A DNA stretch of 64,000 bases from Candidatus Bathyarchaeia archaeon. GTDB taxonomy: Archaea; Thermoproteota; Bathyarchaeia; Bathyarchaeales; Bathycorpusculaceae. The notes beneath the pieces were generated by a model, which saw nothing but the letters and a program-made list of their open reading frames with translations, ran no database searches and was not told where the DNA came from. The stretch spans positions 1,392,284 through 1,456,283 of the forward strand of contig JAVZEV010000001.1 in the NCBI GenBank assembly GCA_038873195.1. Direction: 5' to 3'. This document shows, in pieces, positions 53,407-61,646 of the stretch; within the stretch, counting starts at the first letter, position 1; the number at the start of each line of letters is the position of its first letter. The position numbers and the translations under genes are program-made.

Positions 53407-54663
53407 TTGGTGTTTGGTTTGGATGCGCGCAGGAAGGCTTGGCTAGATAGGGTTTTTAGGCGTAGCCATTCTGTTAATAGTCGGCATGCGGCTGAGATGG
53501 CTTTGAAAGCTTTTGATAAGGTTTTCGGCGAGCCCGTGGAGGCTGTTATTGACAGGGTTAAGCGAGGCGAGTTGGATGTTTACAAGGTTTTTGACAGGTT
53601 TGTTTCGGAATTGGATAAAGCTGGTTTAAGCTCGCATTCTATTAATGGATATGTGACTAGGGTTAAGCAGTATTTCGCTTATAACGATGCGAAATGGGAT
53701 GAGACTGCTTTTCGTGTGAAGGTTGGCTTGCCGAGGGTTGAGGAGCCTGATGATAGGGCGCCGACTGTGGAGGAGTTGCGGCGGATTCTTGTTTGGGGAA
53801 AATTGAGGACTAAGGCTTTGATTCTTGTTTTGGCCAGCAGCGGAATGAGGCTTGGCGAAGCCATTAAGCTTAAGGTTGAAGACATTGATTTTAACAGCAG
53901 ACCTGTTAAGGTTAGGCTTTCGCCGAAAGTGGCAAGCAAAACTGGAGAAGGTCGAATAACCTATATCAGCGACGAGGCTGCTGAATATCTCCGCCAATAT
54001 TTAGGCGATAGGATAGGCGTTCCTGAAGTTTGGGTTTTCCCTTCAGAAGCAGATGAAAGCCGTCATATGAGCGAGGACCGCGCTTGGCGGACGATAACTG
54101 AGTGTATTGAAAAGGCTGGGCTTGGAAAAGCGAAAGAAAAAACGGTGACTGGCAGGCGTAAGCTGCATCCCCATAGCTTTAGAAAGTTCTTCTTTTCAAG
54201 GGTTGTGGGTGTAATAGGCGAGACAGCAGCCCATGCCTTAATGGGCCATGGCAGCTATTTGAAAACGTATTATAAGAGGCCTGAAGAGGAGAGAGCCATA
54301 GACTATTTACGGTGTATGCCTCACTTAACAATCTTTACGGAAAGTGTTGACATGAAAAGGTGGAAGGATGAGGCTAAAATTGAAGCCATAAAGGCTTTTG
54401 CAAAAAGCCTCGGAATAGAGGGCATAGAAATAAGAATCGCTCAACTGAAGAAGGAAATACCTGAAATAAGCGAAGAGGAAGCCTTAAGCCAAATAATACG
54501 GGAAAGCCTCGGCATAACGAAGCTTAACATAGAAAATCAAAACTTAAATAATGACCCGAAAAAAATTGTAAACGAAAACGAGCTTGAAAAGTTTTTAGCC
54601 CAAGGGTGGGATGTTCAAGCGATTCTTCCAAGCGGGAAAATTCTAATCAAAAAGAGCCTTTAA
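53407..54663 (+). CDS. Tyrosine recombinase (integrase)
   Basis: 418 residues from a TTG at 53407 (or GTG at 53410); the TATA-like box favours a leaderless start here. A SAM-like N-terminal core-binding domain (about 10-115) precedes the catalytic domain with Arg in SSGMRLGEAIKL, HPHSFRKFFFSR (H-x-x-R), MGHGS (H/W position) and the nucleophile in YLKTYYKR. A C-terminal extension of about 110 residues is rich in charged helices. It would catalyse site-specific integration into tRNA-Ser. The 3' end overlaps the convergent 54660-55022 gene by 4 bp. Confidence 0.92.
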   Translation: MVFGLDARRKAWLDRVFRRSHSVNSRHAAEMALKAFDKVFGEPVEAVIDRVKRGELDVYKVFDRFVSELDKAGLSSHSINGYVTRVKQYFAYNDAKWDETAFRVKVGLPRVEEPDDRAPTVEELRRILVWGKLRTKALILVLASSGMRLGEAIKLKVEDIDFNSRPVKVRLSPKVASKTGEGRITYISDEAAEYLRQYLGDRIGVPEVWVFPSEADESRHMSEDRAWRTITECIEKAGLGKAKEKTVTGRRKLHPHSFRKFFFSRVVGVIGETAAHALMGHGSYLKTYYKRPEEERAIDYLRCMPHLTIFTESVDMKRWKDEAKIEAIKAFAKSLGIEGIEIRIAQLKKEIPEISEEEALSQIIRESLGITKLNIENQNLNNDPKKIVNENELEKFLAQGWDVQAILPSGKILIKKSL

Positions 54664-55022
54664 GCTTCCAAGGGATCCAAAAGCTTACAAAACATGTTTA
54701 CAAGTCTCTCCTTTTCTCGGTAAATCTCGCTTTCCCTACACTTAATAAGCAAGTTAATCAAGCCTACCAACGGTTTAACAAGCCTAGTAGTAAGCAGATA
54801 ATCCACCAGCTCATGGCGCAAAACCTCAACAGCCCTATTCTCATCCGTCTCATAAATGTAGATAACTCCATCTTTAAATTCTCCTGCAACCCCCTTATAG
54901 AGGTCAGGCTGCCAACAAACTTGAAAATTGCATTCAAGACCCAGCAAGCCCTGGAGACGTTTAAGTTCCTTGTCGAGTTTACAGATTATAGCACGTCTGC
55001 AAGCTTCCTCTTTCATGTTCAT
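54660..55022 (-). CDS. Small element protein with HExxD motif, unknown function
   Basis: 120 residues from an ATG coupled to the stop of the PrimPol gene (ATGA) with GAGGT 5 nt upstream. A beta segment GVIYIYETDENRAVEVL leads to RHELVDYLLTTRLVKPL. HELVD resembles the zinc-binding helix of gluzincins (HExxH) with Asp in place of the second His, as in HExxD metal sites; it also resembles archaeal element proteins whose role is unknown. Five cysteines are scattered. A toxin, protease or metal-dependent role is only conjecture. Confidence 0.6.
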   Translation of the reverse strand: MNMKEEACRRAIICKLDKELKRLQGLLGLECNFQVCWQPDLYKGVAGEFKDGVIYIYETDENRAVEVLRHELVDYLLTTRLVKPLVGLINLLIKCRESEIYREKERLVNMFCKLLDPLEA

Positions 55023-57526
55023 TTTGACCTCATATGATCAGGATAACCGCCATGAAACGCCTTAACATGACTTTTCAAATCCTCAAGAGTAAAGAAAAAC
55101 ATTGGCTTGCCAACCTCTTTGCAAATCTGGCATTCAAGTAGCCTCTCTGGCTTAGGATCAGAGAGCTTGTTTTCTATTGCCCTTTCAGAATAGGCAAACA
55201 ATTCTCGGCTGTTATGCATAGGAGAGCTTGTAATCGGCTCAGTTGGCACCTGGACACTTTGCCATTTGGGGGGAGAGGGAGGATGAGTTGTTTCTGTGGA
55301 ATCAGTTTTAGCTGAATTTCGCTTGTTTTTAGCGGTAATTTCAGTATCCTGCACAACATCCGAAGCCGTCCTTCTCACGTGCATGGTTTGGCAAGTTGTC
55401 ACGATGCTCGTTAAGAAAGCTTCAAGCTCCTTCTCGTAAAACAGCTTGTATTCGTTCGCCTTTTCTAATAGGGCAAGTTGTTTAGGCTTTTCTCCAGTTT
55501 CAGCCAGACTGTAAGAATAGGGTTTGGTTGTCTGAACCTCCTTCAAATACCCTTGGTTCGCTAACGTCTTCAAGATTCTAGATGCTGTCCGAGCAGATAC
55601 TCCAAGCCTTTCAGCCAACTTGTTTTTATCCCAGAACTCTTCGTTACTGTTTTCCATAAGCTCTAAGGCTTCACTTTGCCTTTTCTCCAACCTGCTCACT
55701 GTTTCAATTATGCTTGAAGCTAATATTTTCATGGCTCTTTCCAAATCTTCAACGTTCGCAATAACAAACTTCGAGCCATCCTCTTTATCTTCAATATAGG
55801 CTCTCTGCCTCTGGTGGATAATAGCCAATACTCGAATAAAATTCAAGATTCTTTCAATCTGGCTTCGCAGGGCTACTTTCTGCTCTTTCTTTATGGCTAG
55901 TTTTTCAAGTTGCAGAAGGCTGGTTGGCGGAAAAAGGACAACTTCCACATTCCAGTCGAGCAGCCTCAAAGCACTTTGAAAATCTTTCTCTGAATATGGA
56001 ATTTTATTGCCGACATCTAAACCAAGCTTTTTACGTAGCCCTTCAGGCAGCATGGAATCCCTAAGCTTCTTAGCCAGAACACGCCTAGTCAAAACGTCTG
56101 AATGGTTCAGGCTCAACTTTAAAACTCTGCGATACAAATCTGCATGAATATCAATGTCGCTTTCTGTCGTAATGAAGTTTCTGGCGTTGGTCTTATGTCT
56201 TCCAAGCATCATCCTACCGGTCTCTTCATCCCTCATCGGGAAAATGGTTTCGATGCTTTCTCCCTCTCCAACACTACGCAAGCCTAGCGTGCCAGTTTTG
56301 GATTCCATGCCTGCAATTTCATAAATAACCAAAGTGCCGGCAAACTCTTCCGGGATATATTTGACAGCTTCTGGAGTGCTGGTTGTAAACTCGAAAAGCC
56401 ATTCATGGGGAATTAGAGGCTTAATTGCTCTGATGGATTCGTTTTTGCCACTTCCACTAAAACCAGTCAAGATGCTGCTTAAAGGATATTTGGTTTGCCC
56501 ACTGCATATAGTGACAAAGTTTGTCAACAAAGTATTGTCTTCTCCAATAAGTCTACGTCTCCCAAATTGCAAAATATAATCCAAGAGCTTAGGGTCAACC
56601 AGCAGCCTTTCAGCCTTTTCCTTCTCTTCATGAGTTAACAGCTTGGCTATTTGTTTAGGAGCTATTGGACACTTTTCACGGTCACATTGGCTTTTCAAAA
56701 TTGGGTCTGTACAACCATAAACGTATTTGCCTTGAATTGCCGACTTAACTATGTCATCCACTTCTTTCCAAGGTAACTGTGGAGTATTCAGCCTATTCCA
56801 ACTTTTTAAAATGTCTTCTCGAACAGTTTTAGGCTGATACTGCTTGAAGTTTATGAAATAGCTTGCCAACCTAATACCAAACTCATTACGCAAGCCTTCC
56901 TGAGTTCCTTTGAGCAATGCTTGGATGCAAGGCGGGTCTTTGCCCCTATAAGGCTTGCCACTTAACTCTTCACTGTCAAACCAAAGCTTGGCTGGCTTTT
57001 CAACTTTAACTCCAGCTTTTTCCAAAGCCGAATAAAACAAGGCTTCCAAATCTTCAACTTCCGTTGGCATGTTGTCATTTAGTTTTCTGTAGCCTTGACT
57101 TGGAGCCATGATGCAGAGTTTTCCTTCTCCAAGAATTTCCAAAGCACAATCATTATGATATGCCGAAATAGTCTTTGGCTTAGCATGGCTGAAATAAATA
57201 TAATGCTGTCCACCTGAAGGGGTCTCTTCCATCTGTGTTATTGATAAATGTTTCAGAATCTGCCTGCCTTTTTCAACCACTTCAAGTGGCAAATTTTTAA
57301 CATCAAAGTCTATGGCTCCAACATATAGCTCATTGTGCAGTTGTTGTCCGCAGATTATGGCAAAACTGTCAGCTTCAGCCCAGGGCAAGGCCTCAAAATC
57401 CAACTCGTTCTGCCTTTCAGTTTGCCACCTCTGCCACTTATGCAATGGCTCCTTGCCTCTGAGCAAAACAATGTTGCAGCCTTCAAGCCAATATTGTCTG
57501 GCAGTAGCTTTCAAAGATTCAGCCAT
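55019..57526 (-). CDS. Replication protein: PrimPol domain, AAA helicase, winged helix and C2H2 finger
   Basis: 835 residues. The PrimPol (bifunctional primase-polymerase) domain has AIDFDVK (Asp73, Asp75) and SGGQHYIYF (His108). A Cys-containing linker (Cys200, Cys272, Cys281, Cys286; GCTDPILKSQCDREKCP) may hold zinc or an iron-sulfur cluster. The AAA module has Walker A TGFSGSGKNES (Lys361) and Walker B-like TLVIYEIAGME. A winged helix (about 630-680) and a C-terminal C2H2 finger (CQICKE...HVKAFH) follow. It is the initiator, primase and helicase of the element. The ATG at 57526 lies 13 bp after the 57539 gene's stop. Confidence 0.88.
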   Translation of the reverse strand: MAESLKATARQYWLEGCNIVLLRGKEPLHKWQRWQTERQNELDFEALPWAEADSFAIICGQQLHNELYVGAIDFDVKNLPLEVVEKGRQILKHLSITQMEETPSGGQHYIYFSHAKPKTISAYHNDCALEILGEGKLCIMAPSQGYRKLNDNMPTEVEDLEALFYSALEKAGVKVEKPAKLWFDSEELSGKPYRGKDPPCIQALLKGTQEGLRNEFGIRLASYFINFKQYQPKTVREDILKSWNRLNTPQLPWKEVDDIVKSAIQGKYVYGCTDPILKSQCDREKCPIAPKQIAKLLTHEEKEKAERLLVDPKLLDYILQFGRRRLIGEDNTLLTNFVTICSGQTKYPLSSILTGFSGSGKNESIRAIKPLIPHEWLFEFTTSTPEAVKYIPEEFAGTLVIYEIAGMESKTGTLGLRSVGEGESIETIFPMRDEETGRMMLGRHKTNARNFITTESDIDIHADLYRRVLKLSLNHSDVLTRRVLAKKLRDSMLPEGLRKKLGLDVGNKIPYSEKDFQSALRLLDWNVEVVLFPPTSLLQLEKLAIKKEQKVALRSQIERILNFIRVLAIIHQRQRAYIEDKEDGSKFVIANVEDLERAMKILASSIIETVSRLEKRQSEALELMENSNEEFWDKNKLAERLGVSARTASRILKTLANQGYLKEVQTTKPYSYSLAETGEKPKQLALLEKANEYKLFYEKELEAFLTSIVTTCQTMHVRRTASDVVQDTEITAKNKRNSAKTDSTETTHPPSPPKWQSVQVPTEPITSSPMHNSRELFAYSERAIENKLSDPKPERLLECQICKEVGKPMFFFTLEDLKSHVKAFHGGYPDHMRSK

Positions 57527-57538
57527 TCGAAGTAGCTC

Positions 57539-57979
57539 CTAAGCCTGCTTTAGTTTTCTGACGCGTCTGAAAATGAAGCCTTCTTGTCCAAGCCAGTAAT
57601 GCCAGTTACCAATGCTTAGGTTGCCTTTGTTTTCTTTAAGCGTGTTTTCCAAATGATTGTAAAGTTGCACATCATTAACATTGTCTCGTCGAATCATCTG
57701 GTAGGCTCCTCTAGAGCCACTACCGTTCTCCCAATTTAGTTTCTCGTAAACCTCAGCATGCTTCAAGTATGGCTTAGAAACTGGTTGTTGCTCAGCCTTT
57801 TGCTGGAGCCTTTGCTGAAGCCAACTGTCAATGGTAGCCTCAAGCTGAGCCTTAGCCACATTCAGTTCTTCTGTGCTGTCCAGCTTAGCCTTAACCGTAT
57901 ATTCAATTTTAGTCCATTCTTTTTCGCTGGTTTGCTTAGTTAACCCCTTAGAAACTTGAACTTCAACGACCTCTCCCAT
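57539..57979 (-). CDS. Element-encoded protein of unknown function
   Basis: 146 residues from an ATG sharing one base with the RHH stop (TAATG). The N-terminal half is polar with a beta strand pattern (EVVEVQVSKGL, KEWTKIEYTVKAKL) followed by a helix that looks coiled (AKAQLEATIDSWLQQRLQQKAEQQ); the C-terminal half is basic and aromatic (NWHYWLGQEGFIFRRVRKLKQA). A similar opening is seen in proteins of archaeal plasmids and viruses, but I cannot name a family. It is co-transcribed with the RHH and PrimPol genes. Confidence 0.6.
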   Translation of the reverse strand: MGEVVEVQVSKGLTKQTSEKEWTKIEYTVKAKLDSTEELNVAKAQLEATIDSWLQQRLQQKAEQQPVSKPYLKHAEVYEKLNWENGSGSRGAYQMIRRDNVNDVQLYNHLENTLKENKGNLSIGNWHYWLGQEGFIFRRVRKLKQA

Positions 57980-58164
57980 TACCTCTCCCCCTGAAAAAGT
58001 CTTTTATAAAGCTCTGGTGCGTCTCTGGCTAGCTTCTCCCTTAAGGCATCTCGGGTAAACTCCGAAACATTTGTATGCAGGTCGAGTCTCACGAATTGCT
58101 CGAGTAGCTCTTTCAAAGTTGCTGGAACCCTGACATTCAAATTCACTAATTCCTTTTTCGCCAT
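57979..58164 (-). CDS. Ribbon-helix-helix transcriptional regulator
   Basis: 61 residues. LVNLNVRVPATLKELLEQFV and NVSEFTRDALREKLARDA make the beta strand and two helices of the CopG/Arc fold, with the basic strand contacting DNA as a dimer. It is first in the replication operon and divergent from the 58263 gene, so it probably represses one or both from the shared region 58165-58262, acting as copy control. Confidence 0.85.
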   Translation of the reverse strand: MAKKELVNLNVRVPATLKELLEQFVRLDLHTNVSEFTRDALREKLARDAPELYKRLFQGER

Positions 58165-58262
58165 GGCGTCACAACCGCCAAAATATGTATATAATGCTCA
58201 AATCAAAATATGCTCTCAAATTGAGTATTGCAATATCTCGTTTAAGGGGGTCAATTGTAATA

Positions 58263-58940
58263 TTGCAAAATTTCGAACAAATCTTAAGGCGTAGCAAGAG
58301 TGAATATAATCATATTCCAAGCCTTAAGGGCAAGCAAGCATCAAGGAACGTTTTTATCTTATGCTGGCTTGCAGCTAAAGGCGAACAATCTTGTTGGGAT
58401 TTAGCCCTTGAGTATATTAAAACCTTTAGAGCTCAGGATTACTCCGAGTGGTGTAAGGATCCTCATGCTAAAGCGATAATTTATCACGCACGGCAAAAGG
58501 AAAATGCTGCGCTGTATAGAAGTCTCGATCTACTTATGCGAAAACATTATGTGAAAAAGGATGGTTCAAAATACTTTCTGACTGTTAAAGGAGTTTTACT
58601 TGCATTTACATTGAATCCTGAAACTTTAAAGAATCGTATTCCTGAGATACTAAAAAATCCGGATAATGAAATACAAGCAGTGCTGGAAAGCGTCCATTTT
58701 CCAGCGATTCCGAACATCGAGGCTTTAAGTCAATTTAGGAAATTTTTGAAAAATTTACACGAAGATCCTTTAGTCCGAAAAATGTTCAAGTCGATGGCAC
58801 AAGTTAGTTTGCAACATATTCTTCTAGACTATAAAATCAACATTGACGAAATAAGCGAAAAAGAGCTTACAAACTTGTTCTACAGCGAAATTATGAAGCA
58901 ACTCAGCAAATATTTGAAAGAGAAGCAATCATCTGGATGA
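58263..58940 (+). CDS. Putative winged-helix regulator of the element
   Basis: 225 residues from a TTG at 58263, chosen because AAGGGGG lies 12 nt upstream; the longer reading from 58185 would run through a TATA-like AAAATATGTATATAA and is implausible. The middle part (NVFILCWLAAKGEQSCWDLALEYI, LYRSLDLLMRKHYVKKDGSKYFLTVKG) follows a winged-helix pattern: two helices then a wing. The C-terminal half is helical. It is divergent from the RHH gene, a typical regulatory switch arrangement in archaeal plasmids. The family is not recognised by name. Confidence 0.6.
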   Translation: MQNFEQILRRSKSEYNHIPSLKGKQASRNVFILCWLAAKGEQSCWDLALEYIKTFRAQDYSEWCKDPHAKAIIYHARQKENAALYRSLDLLMRKHYVKKDGSKYFLTVKGVLLAFTLNPETLKNRIPEILKNPDNEIQAVLESVHFPAIPNIEALSQFRKFLKNLHEDPLVRKMFKSMAQVSLQHILLDYKINIDEISEKELTNLFYSEIMKQLSKYLKEKQSSG

Positions 58941-59147
58941 TTCTTAGACAATCATAATATGTCGTTATCACCACGTCTTCGCCTAAAACTTTCAGTGCTT
59001 TTCTCTTTCACAAAGATATATTCCATATTTCATGCTCTGCTTCTGTTAGCTGCAACTAACGGAACATTATGTGAAGATGTTGGATGCACTCTTATGTATG
59101 AAGCTTTGAGCATTTTTGATAAAATTTAAATCTTGCCGTTTGTTTCC
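58941..59147. other. Non-coding junction between the element and the hydrogenase operon
   Basis: This stretch carries no recognisable gene. I looked for a copy of the tRNA-Ser 3' end (the expected right attachment site) and did not find one. It ends in the A/T-rich promoter at 59119-59132. Confidence 0.5.
59119..59132 (+). promoter_or_regulatory. TATA-like box of the hydrogenase operon
   Basis: ATAAAATTTAAATC lies about 22-25 bp upstream of an ATG at 59148, so transcription should start at or next to that ATG; the large operon downstream has no other clear promoter before 59287. Confidence 0.5.
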
Positions 59148-59240
59148 ATGAGTGCAATAAAGAGCAGTATAACTTCCATGTTTCGCGCATGTTACAAAGC
59201 TTATGTGTTGTTGTGGCACTTGGTTAAAGAAGGTGGTTAA
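59148..59240 (+). CDS. Possible leaderless 30-aa peptide at the head of the hydrogenase operon
   Basis: An ATG placed exactly at the predicted transcript start opens a 30-codon frame (MSAIKSSITSMFRACYKAYV then LLWHLVKEGG) ending in TAA, 46 bp before the NuoA-like gene. The product would be an amphipathic or membrane-associated helix. It may be a leader peptide, a small subunit of the complex, or chance. Support is positional only. Confidence 0.35.
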   Translation: MSAIKSSITSMFRACYKAYVLLWHLVKEGG

Positions 59241-59286
59241 AGTGCAAGGAGTGAAGCATAATTATCGGGTTTAAGGAGGTAAGTCT

Positions 59287-59616
59287 GTGATTATTGAGCT
59301 GGCTGTTGCGTTTGTTTTGATTCTGGCTGTATCGTCTATAATTTATTCGCTTGGGCGTTTGTTGTCCGCTAAATCTATGTGTAGTGAAAATGGTAAATCT
59401 GCTTATGCTTGTGGTGAGAAGGTGAATTTTGATAAATTGAAAATCAGCGTTTCTCATTATAGGTATCTTATATACTTTGTGATTTTGGACTCGTCGGTGC
59501 TGTTAGCGACTTTTGCTGCATTGGCTATTCACATGGCAAATGTTTTGTTCTTCATAATTTACTTATTTATTGTTATTTTGTCTGGCTTGTTGCTTTTAGA
59601 TGGAGGCGACAGTTAA
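59287..59616 (+). CDS. nuoA: NuoA-like subunit of membrane complex
   Basis: 109 residues from a GTG with AAGGAGGT 6 nt upstream. Three membrane helices (about 2-22, 60-80, 85-103), a loop with KSAYACGEKVNFDKLKISVSHYRYL corresponding to the E-C-G/E loop of NuoA, and the terminal helix fit the NADH dehydrogenase subunit A family. NuoA is usually missing from simple group 4 hydrogenases, so its presence is informative for the evolutionary type of the complex. It overlaps the ATG proposed for NuoB. Confidence 0.85.
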   Translation: MIIELAVAFVLILAVSSIIYSLGRLLSAKSMCSENGKSAYACGEKVNFDKLKISVSHYRYLIYFVILDSSVLLATFAALAIHMANVLFFIIYLFIVILSGLLLLDGGDS

Positions 59617-60065
59617 CGAGAAGAGCCGGTCTTTTAAATTGGGCGAGGCTAAAATCACCTTGGGTTCTTCATTTTAATTCTGGAGCATGCAACGCTTGCG
59701 ACATTGAGGTTGCTGCACTTTTAACGCCCAGATATGATATTGAACGTTTTGGAATATTACTTGAACCTTCGCCAAGACATGCTGATGTTCTATTAACCAC
59801 TGGTGTTGTCACCCGCCAATGTGCGGATAGGTTGAGGCGTATTTATGAGCAGATGCCTGAGCCAAAGTTTGTTATTGCCATAGGAGCTTGTGCTTGTTCA
59901 GGCGGAGTGTTTGAAGGAAATTACAATGTGATTGGCGGCGTTGAGAAAGTCATTCCAGTCAACATTTATATTCCGGGATGCCCACCGAAGCCGGAGGCGA
60001 TAATTGACGGTATTTTAAAACTGCTTAATTCGATTAGGGAGGCAAGGCATGTCGATAAACATTAA
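59600..60065 (+). CDS. nuoB: NuoB-like / hydrogenase small subunit, apparent +1 frameshift near the start
   Basis: The conserved frame reads GLLNWARLKSPWVLHFNSG, then ACNACDIE, PRYDIERFGI, GACACSGGVFEGNY and PGCPPKPEAI, with four cysteines for the [4Fe-4S] cluster next to the active site. That frame has no ATG, GTG or TTG before the conserved region. The ATG at 59600, inside the end of NuoA, begins a short reading (MEATVNEKSRSFKLG) that matches only if one base is skipped near TCTTTTAAATTGG (59629-59641). So either the assembly has a one-base insertion, or translation shifts or starts unusually. Function is electron transfer to the large subunit. Confidence 0.75.
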
Positions 60066-61632
60066 TGAAATTTTAAAAGCCTTAAGTGATGCAATTGGAG
60101 AGAGGGTACTCCAAACTAAATCTCTGCGTCCCGAAAAAGCATGTATTCAAGTTGAGGCTGGAGCCCACAGAGACGCTGTAAAAGTTCTGCTTAAACAGGA
60201 TGGAAATGCGGGTATTTCTGCAATTACAGGCGTTGACCTCGGCGAAACGATTGAGTTAATATATCACATCCGCACTTGCAACACAATAATTTCCATAAGA
60301 GTCGATGTTCCAAAGGAAAATGCAAAAATTGAAAGCATAACCGACCTAGTTCCTGGAGCGAATTTCCATGAAAGGGAAGCGTCTGACCTTTTTGGCGTAA
60401 CATTCGAGGGACACCCAAACCCAAAGAGGCTTATTCTTCCAGAAGATTGGCCGGAAAATGTTTTCCCGCTTAGAAAGGATGCTGTGGTGGCGAATGTTCA
60501 AAGTAATAGCCTTCCCATTTCAGAGGATAATATGCAAGTAGCTGCCACTGAAGGGGTAGTGAATATTGTAGTGGGGCCCCAGCATCCTGCCTTGATAGAG
60601 CCTGAAAAGTTTTCTTTGAAAGTTGATGGGGAAATTGTGAAGGAAGTTGAGCCTAGAATTGGCTATGTTCATAGGGGTATTGAGAAGGCTGCAGAAAGTC
60701 GCACTTACTTGCAGAACATTTACTTGGTTGAGAGAATATGTGGCATATGTAATGCTTGTCATGCTACCTGTTTTTGCCAGACGGTTGAGGCGGTAATGGG
60801 AGTGAATGTGCCGTCTAGGGCCGAGTATTTGCGTACGGTAATTTTGGAGTTGAATAGGATTCATAGTCACATGCTTCTTTTGGGTCATGCTGGCTTAGAA
60901 ATTGGATATGAAACCCTATTCCATTACATGTGGCGCGACAGAGAGCCAGTATTAGACATGATGGAAGAACTTACCGGCAACAGAATTATCGCATCATTCA
61001 TCACTATAGGCGGCGTTAGAAGAGACTTAAAAGAAGAGGCTATTTCAAAAATTAATGCGGGATTGGCAAACTTAAAGAAGAAAATGAGTTTTTATAGGCA
61101 ACTTTTTGAGAATGATTCAACATTAAAAATGCGAACAAGAGATGTTGGAGTCTTAAGCAAGCAAGACGCGTTAAAATTGTGTGTTGTTGGTCCTGTGGCG
61201 CGGGGGTCTGGTGTGGATATGGATGTTAGAAGGGATGAGCCATACGCAGCATATAACGAAATACCTTTTAGGGTTATCACTTATGATGAGGGTGACGCTT
61301 GGGCTAGGCTTATGGTTCGTTTAGATGAAATAATTGAAAGCATCAACATAATACAATATGCCCTAGAACATTTGCCAAGTGGCCCCTACAGAATCAGGGT
61401 GCCAAGGATTGTGCCAGCAGGCGAGGCTATCGGACGTGTTGAAGCGCCTAGGGGTGAGTTGTTTTACTATATAAAAAGTAATGGAACGGCTTTTCCAGAG
61501 CGTGTTAAAGTGCGCACTCCAACTTTCGCTAATATTGCATCCTTTGTTAAAATCGCTGAAGGCGGTAACATAGCAGATGTGCCAGCAAGCTTTGTAAGCC
61601 TTGATCCGTGCTTTTCATGCACAGACAGGTAA
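60049..61632 (+). CDS. NuoC-NuoD-type fusion with intact [NiFe]-hydrogenase motifs (group 4 large subunit)
   Basis: 527 residues. Residues 1-150 are the NuoC/HycE-N domain (FHEREASDLFGVTFEGHPNPKRL). From about 165 comes the large subunit: VGPQHPALIEPEKF, EPRIGYVHRGIEKA, L1 motif RICGICNACH (Cys231, Cys234, His238) and terminal L2 motif DPCFSCTDR (Cys521, Cys524). All four nickel ligands are therefore present, which is true of hydrogenases and not of NuoD or FpoD. The chain ends at DR with no cleavable tail, as in some group 4 enzymes. It should couple ferredoxin oxidation to H2 formation and ion translocation. Overlaps NuoB by 17 bp. Confidence 0.9.
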   Translation: MSININEILKALSDAIGERVLQTKSLRPEKACIQVEAGAHRDAVKVLLKQDGNAGISAITGVDLGETIELIYHIRTCNTIISIRVDVPKENAKIESITDLVPGANFHEREASDLFGVTFEGHPNPKRLILPEDWPENVFPLRKDAVVANVQSNSLPISEDNMQVAATEGVVNIVVGPQHPALIEPEKFSLKVDGEIVKEVEPRIGYVHRGIEKAAESRTYLQNIYLVERICGICNACHATCFCQTVEAVMGVNVPSRAEYLRTVILELNRIHSHMLLLGHAGLEIGYETLFHYMWRDREPVLDMMEELTGNRIIASFITIGGVRRDLKEEAISKINAGLANLKKKMSFYRQLFENDSTLKMRTRDVGVLSKQDALKLCVVGPVARGSGVDMDVRRDEPYAAYNEIPFRVITYDEGDAWARLMVRLDEIIESINIIQYALEHLPSGPYRIRVPRIVPAGEAIGRVEAPRGELFYYIKSNGTAFPERVKVRTPTFANIASFVKIAEGGNIADVPASFVSLDPCFSCTDR

Positions 61633-61646
61633 GAGGAGCATCAAAA

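Larger units (their letters stand above)
53266..58940 (+). mobile_element. Integrated element at tRNA-Ser (integrase, PrimPol-helicase, RHH and winged-helix genes)
   Basis: The segment begins at a tRNA gene and immediately carries a tyrosine recombinase, then a replication protein with PrimPol and AAA ATPase domains, a ribbon-helix-helix protein, a putative regulator and two unknown proteins. This is the standard content of archaeal integrated plasmids or viruses. Boundaries: the left end is placed at the tRNA, the right end by gene content, because no copy of the tRNA 3' end was found in 58941-59286. No structural virus genes or conjugation genes are seen, so it is a small cryptic plasmid-like element or a remnant. 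Confidence 0.7.

Noticed and set aside
58941..59286. Right attachment site of the tRNA-Ser element
   Set aside because: No direct repeat of the tRNA 3' end could be seen, so none is annotated.
60049..61632. Simple annotation as NADH dehydrogenase subunit C/D
   Set aside because: Both CxxC nickel-ligand motifs are intact, which NuoD lacks, so a hydrogenase large subunit is the better call.
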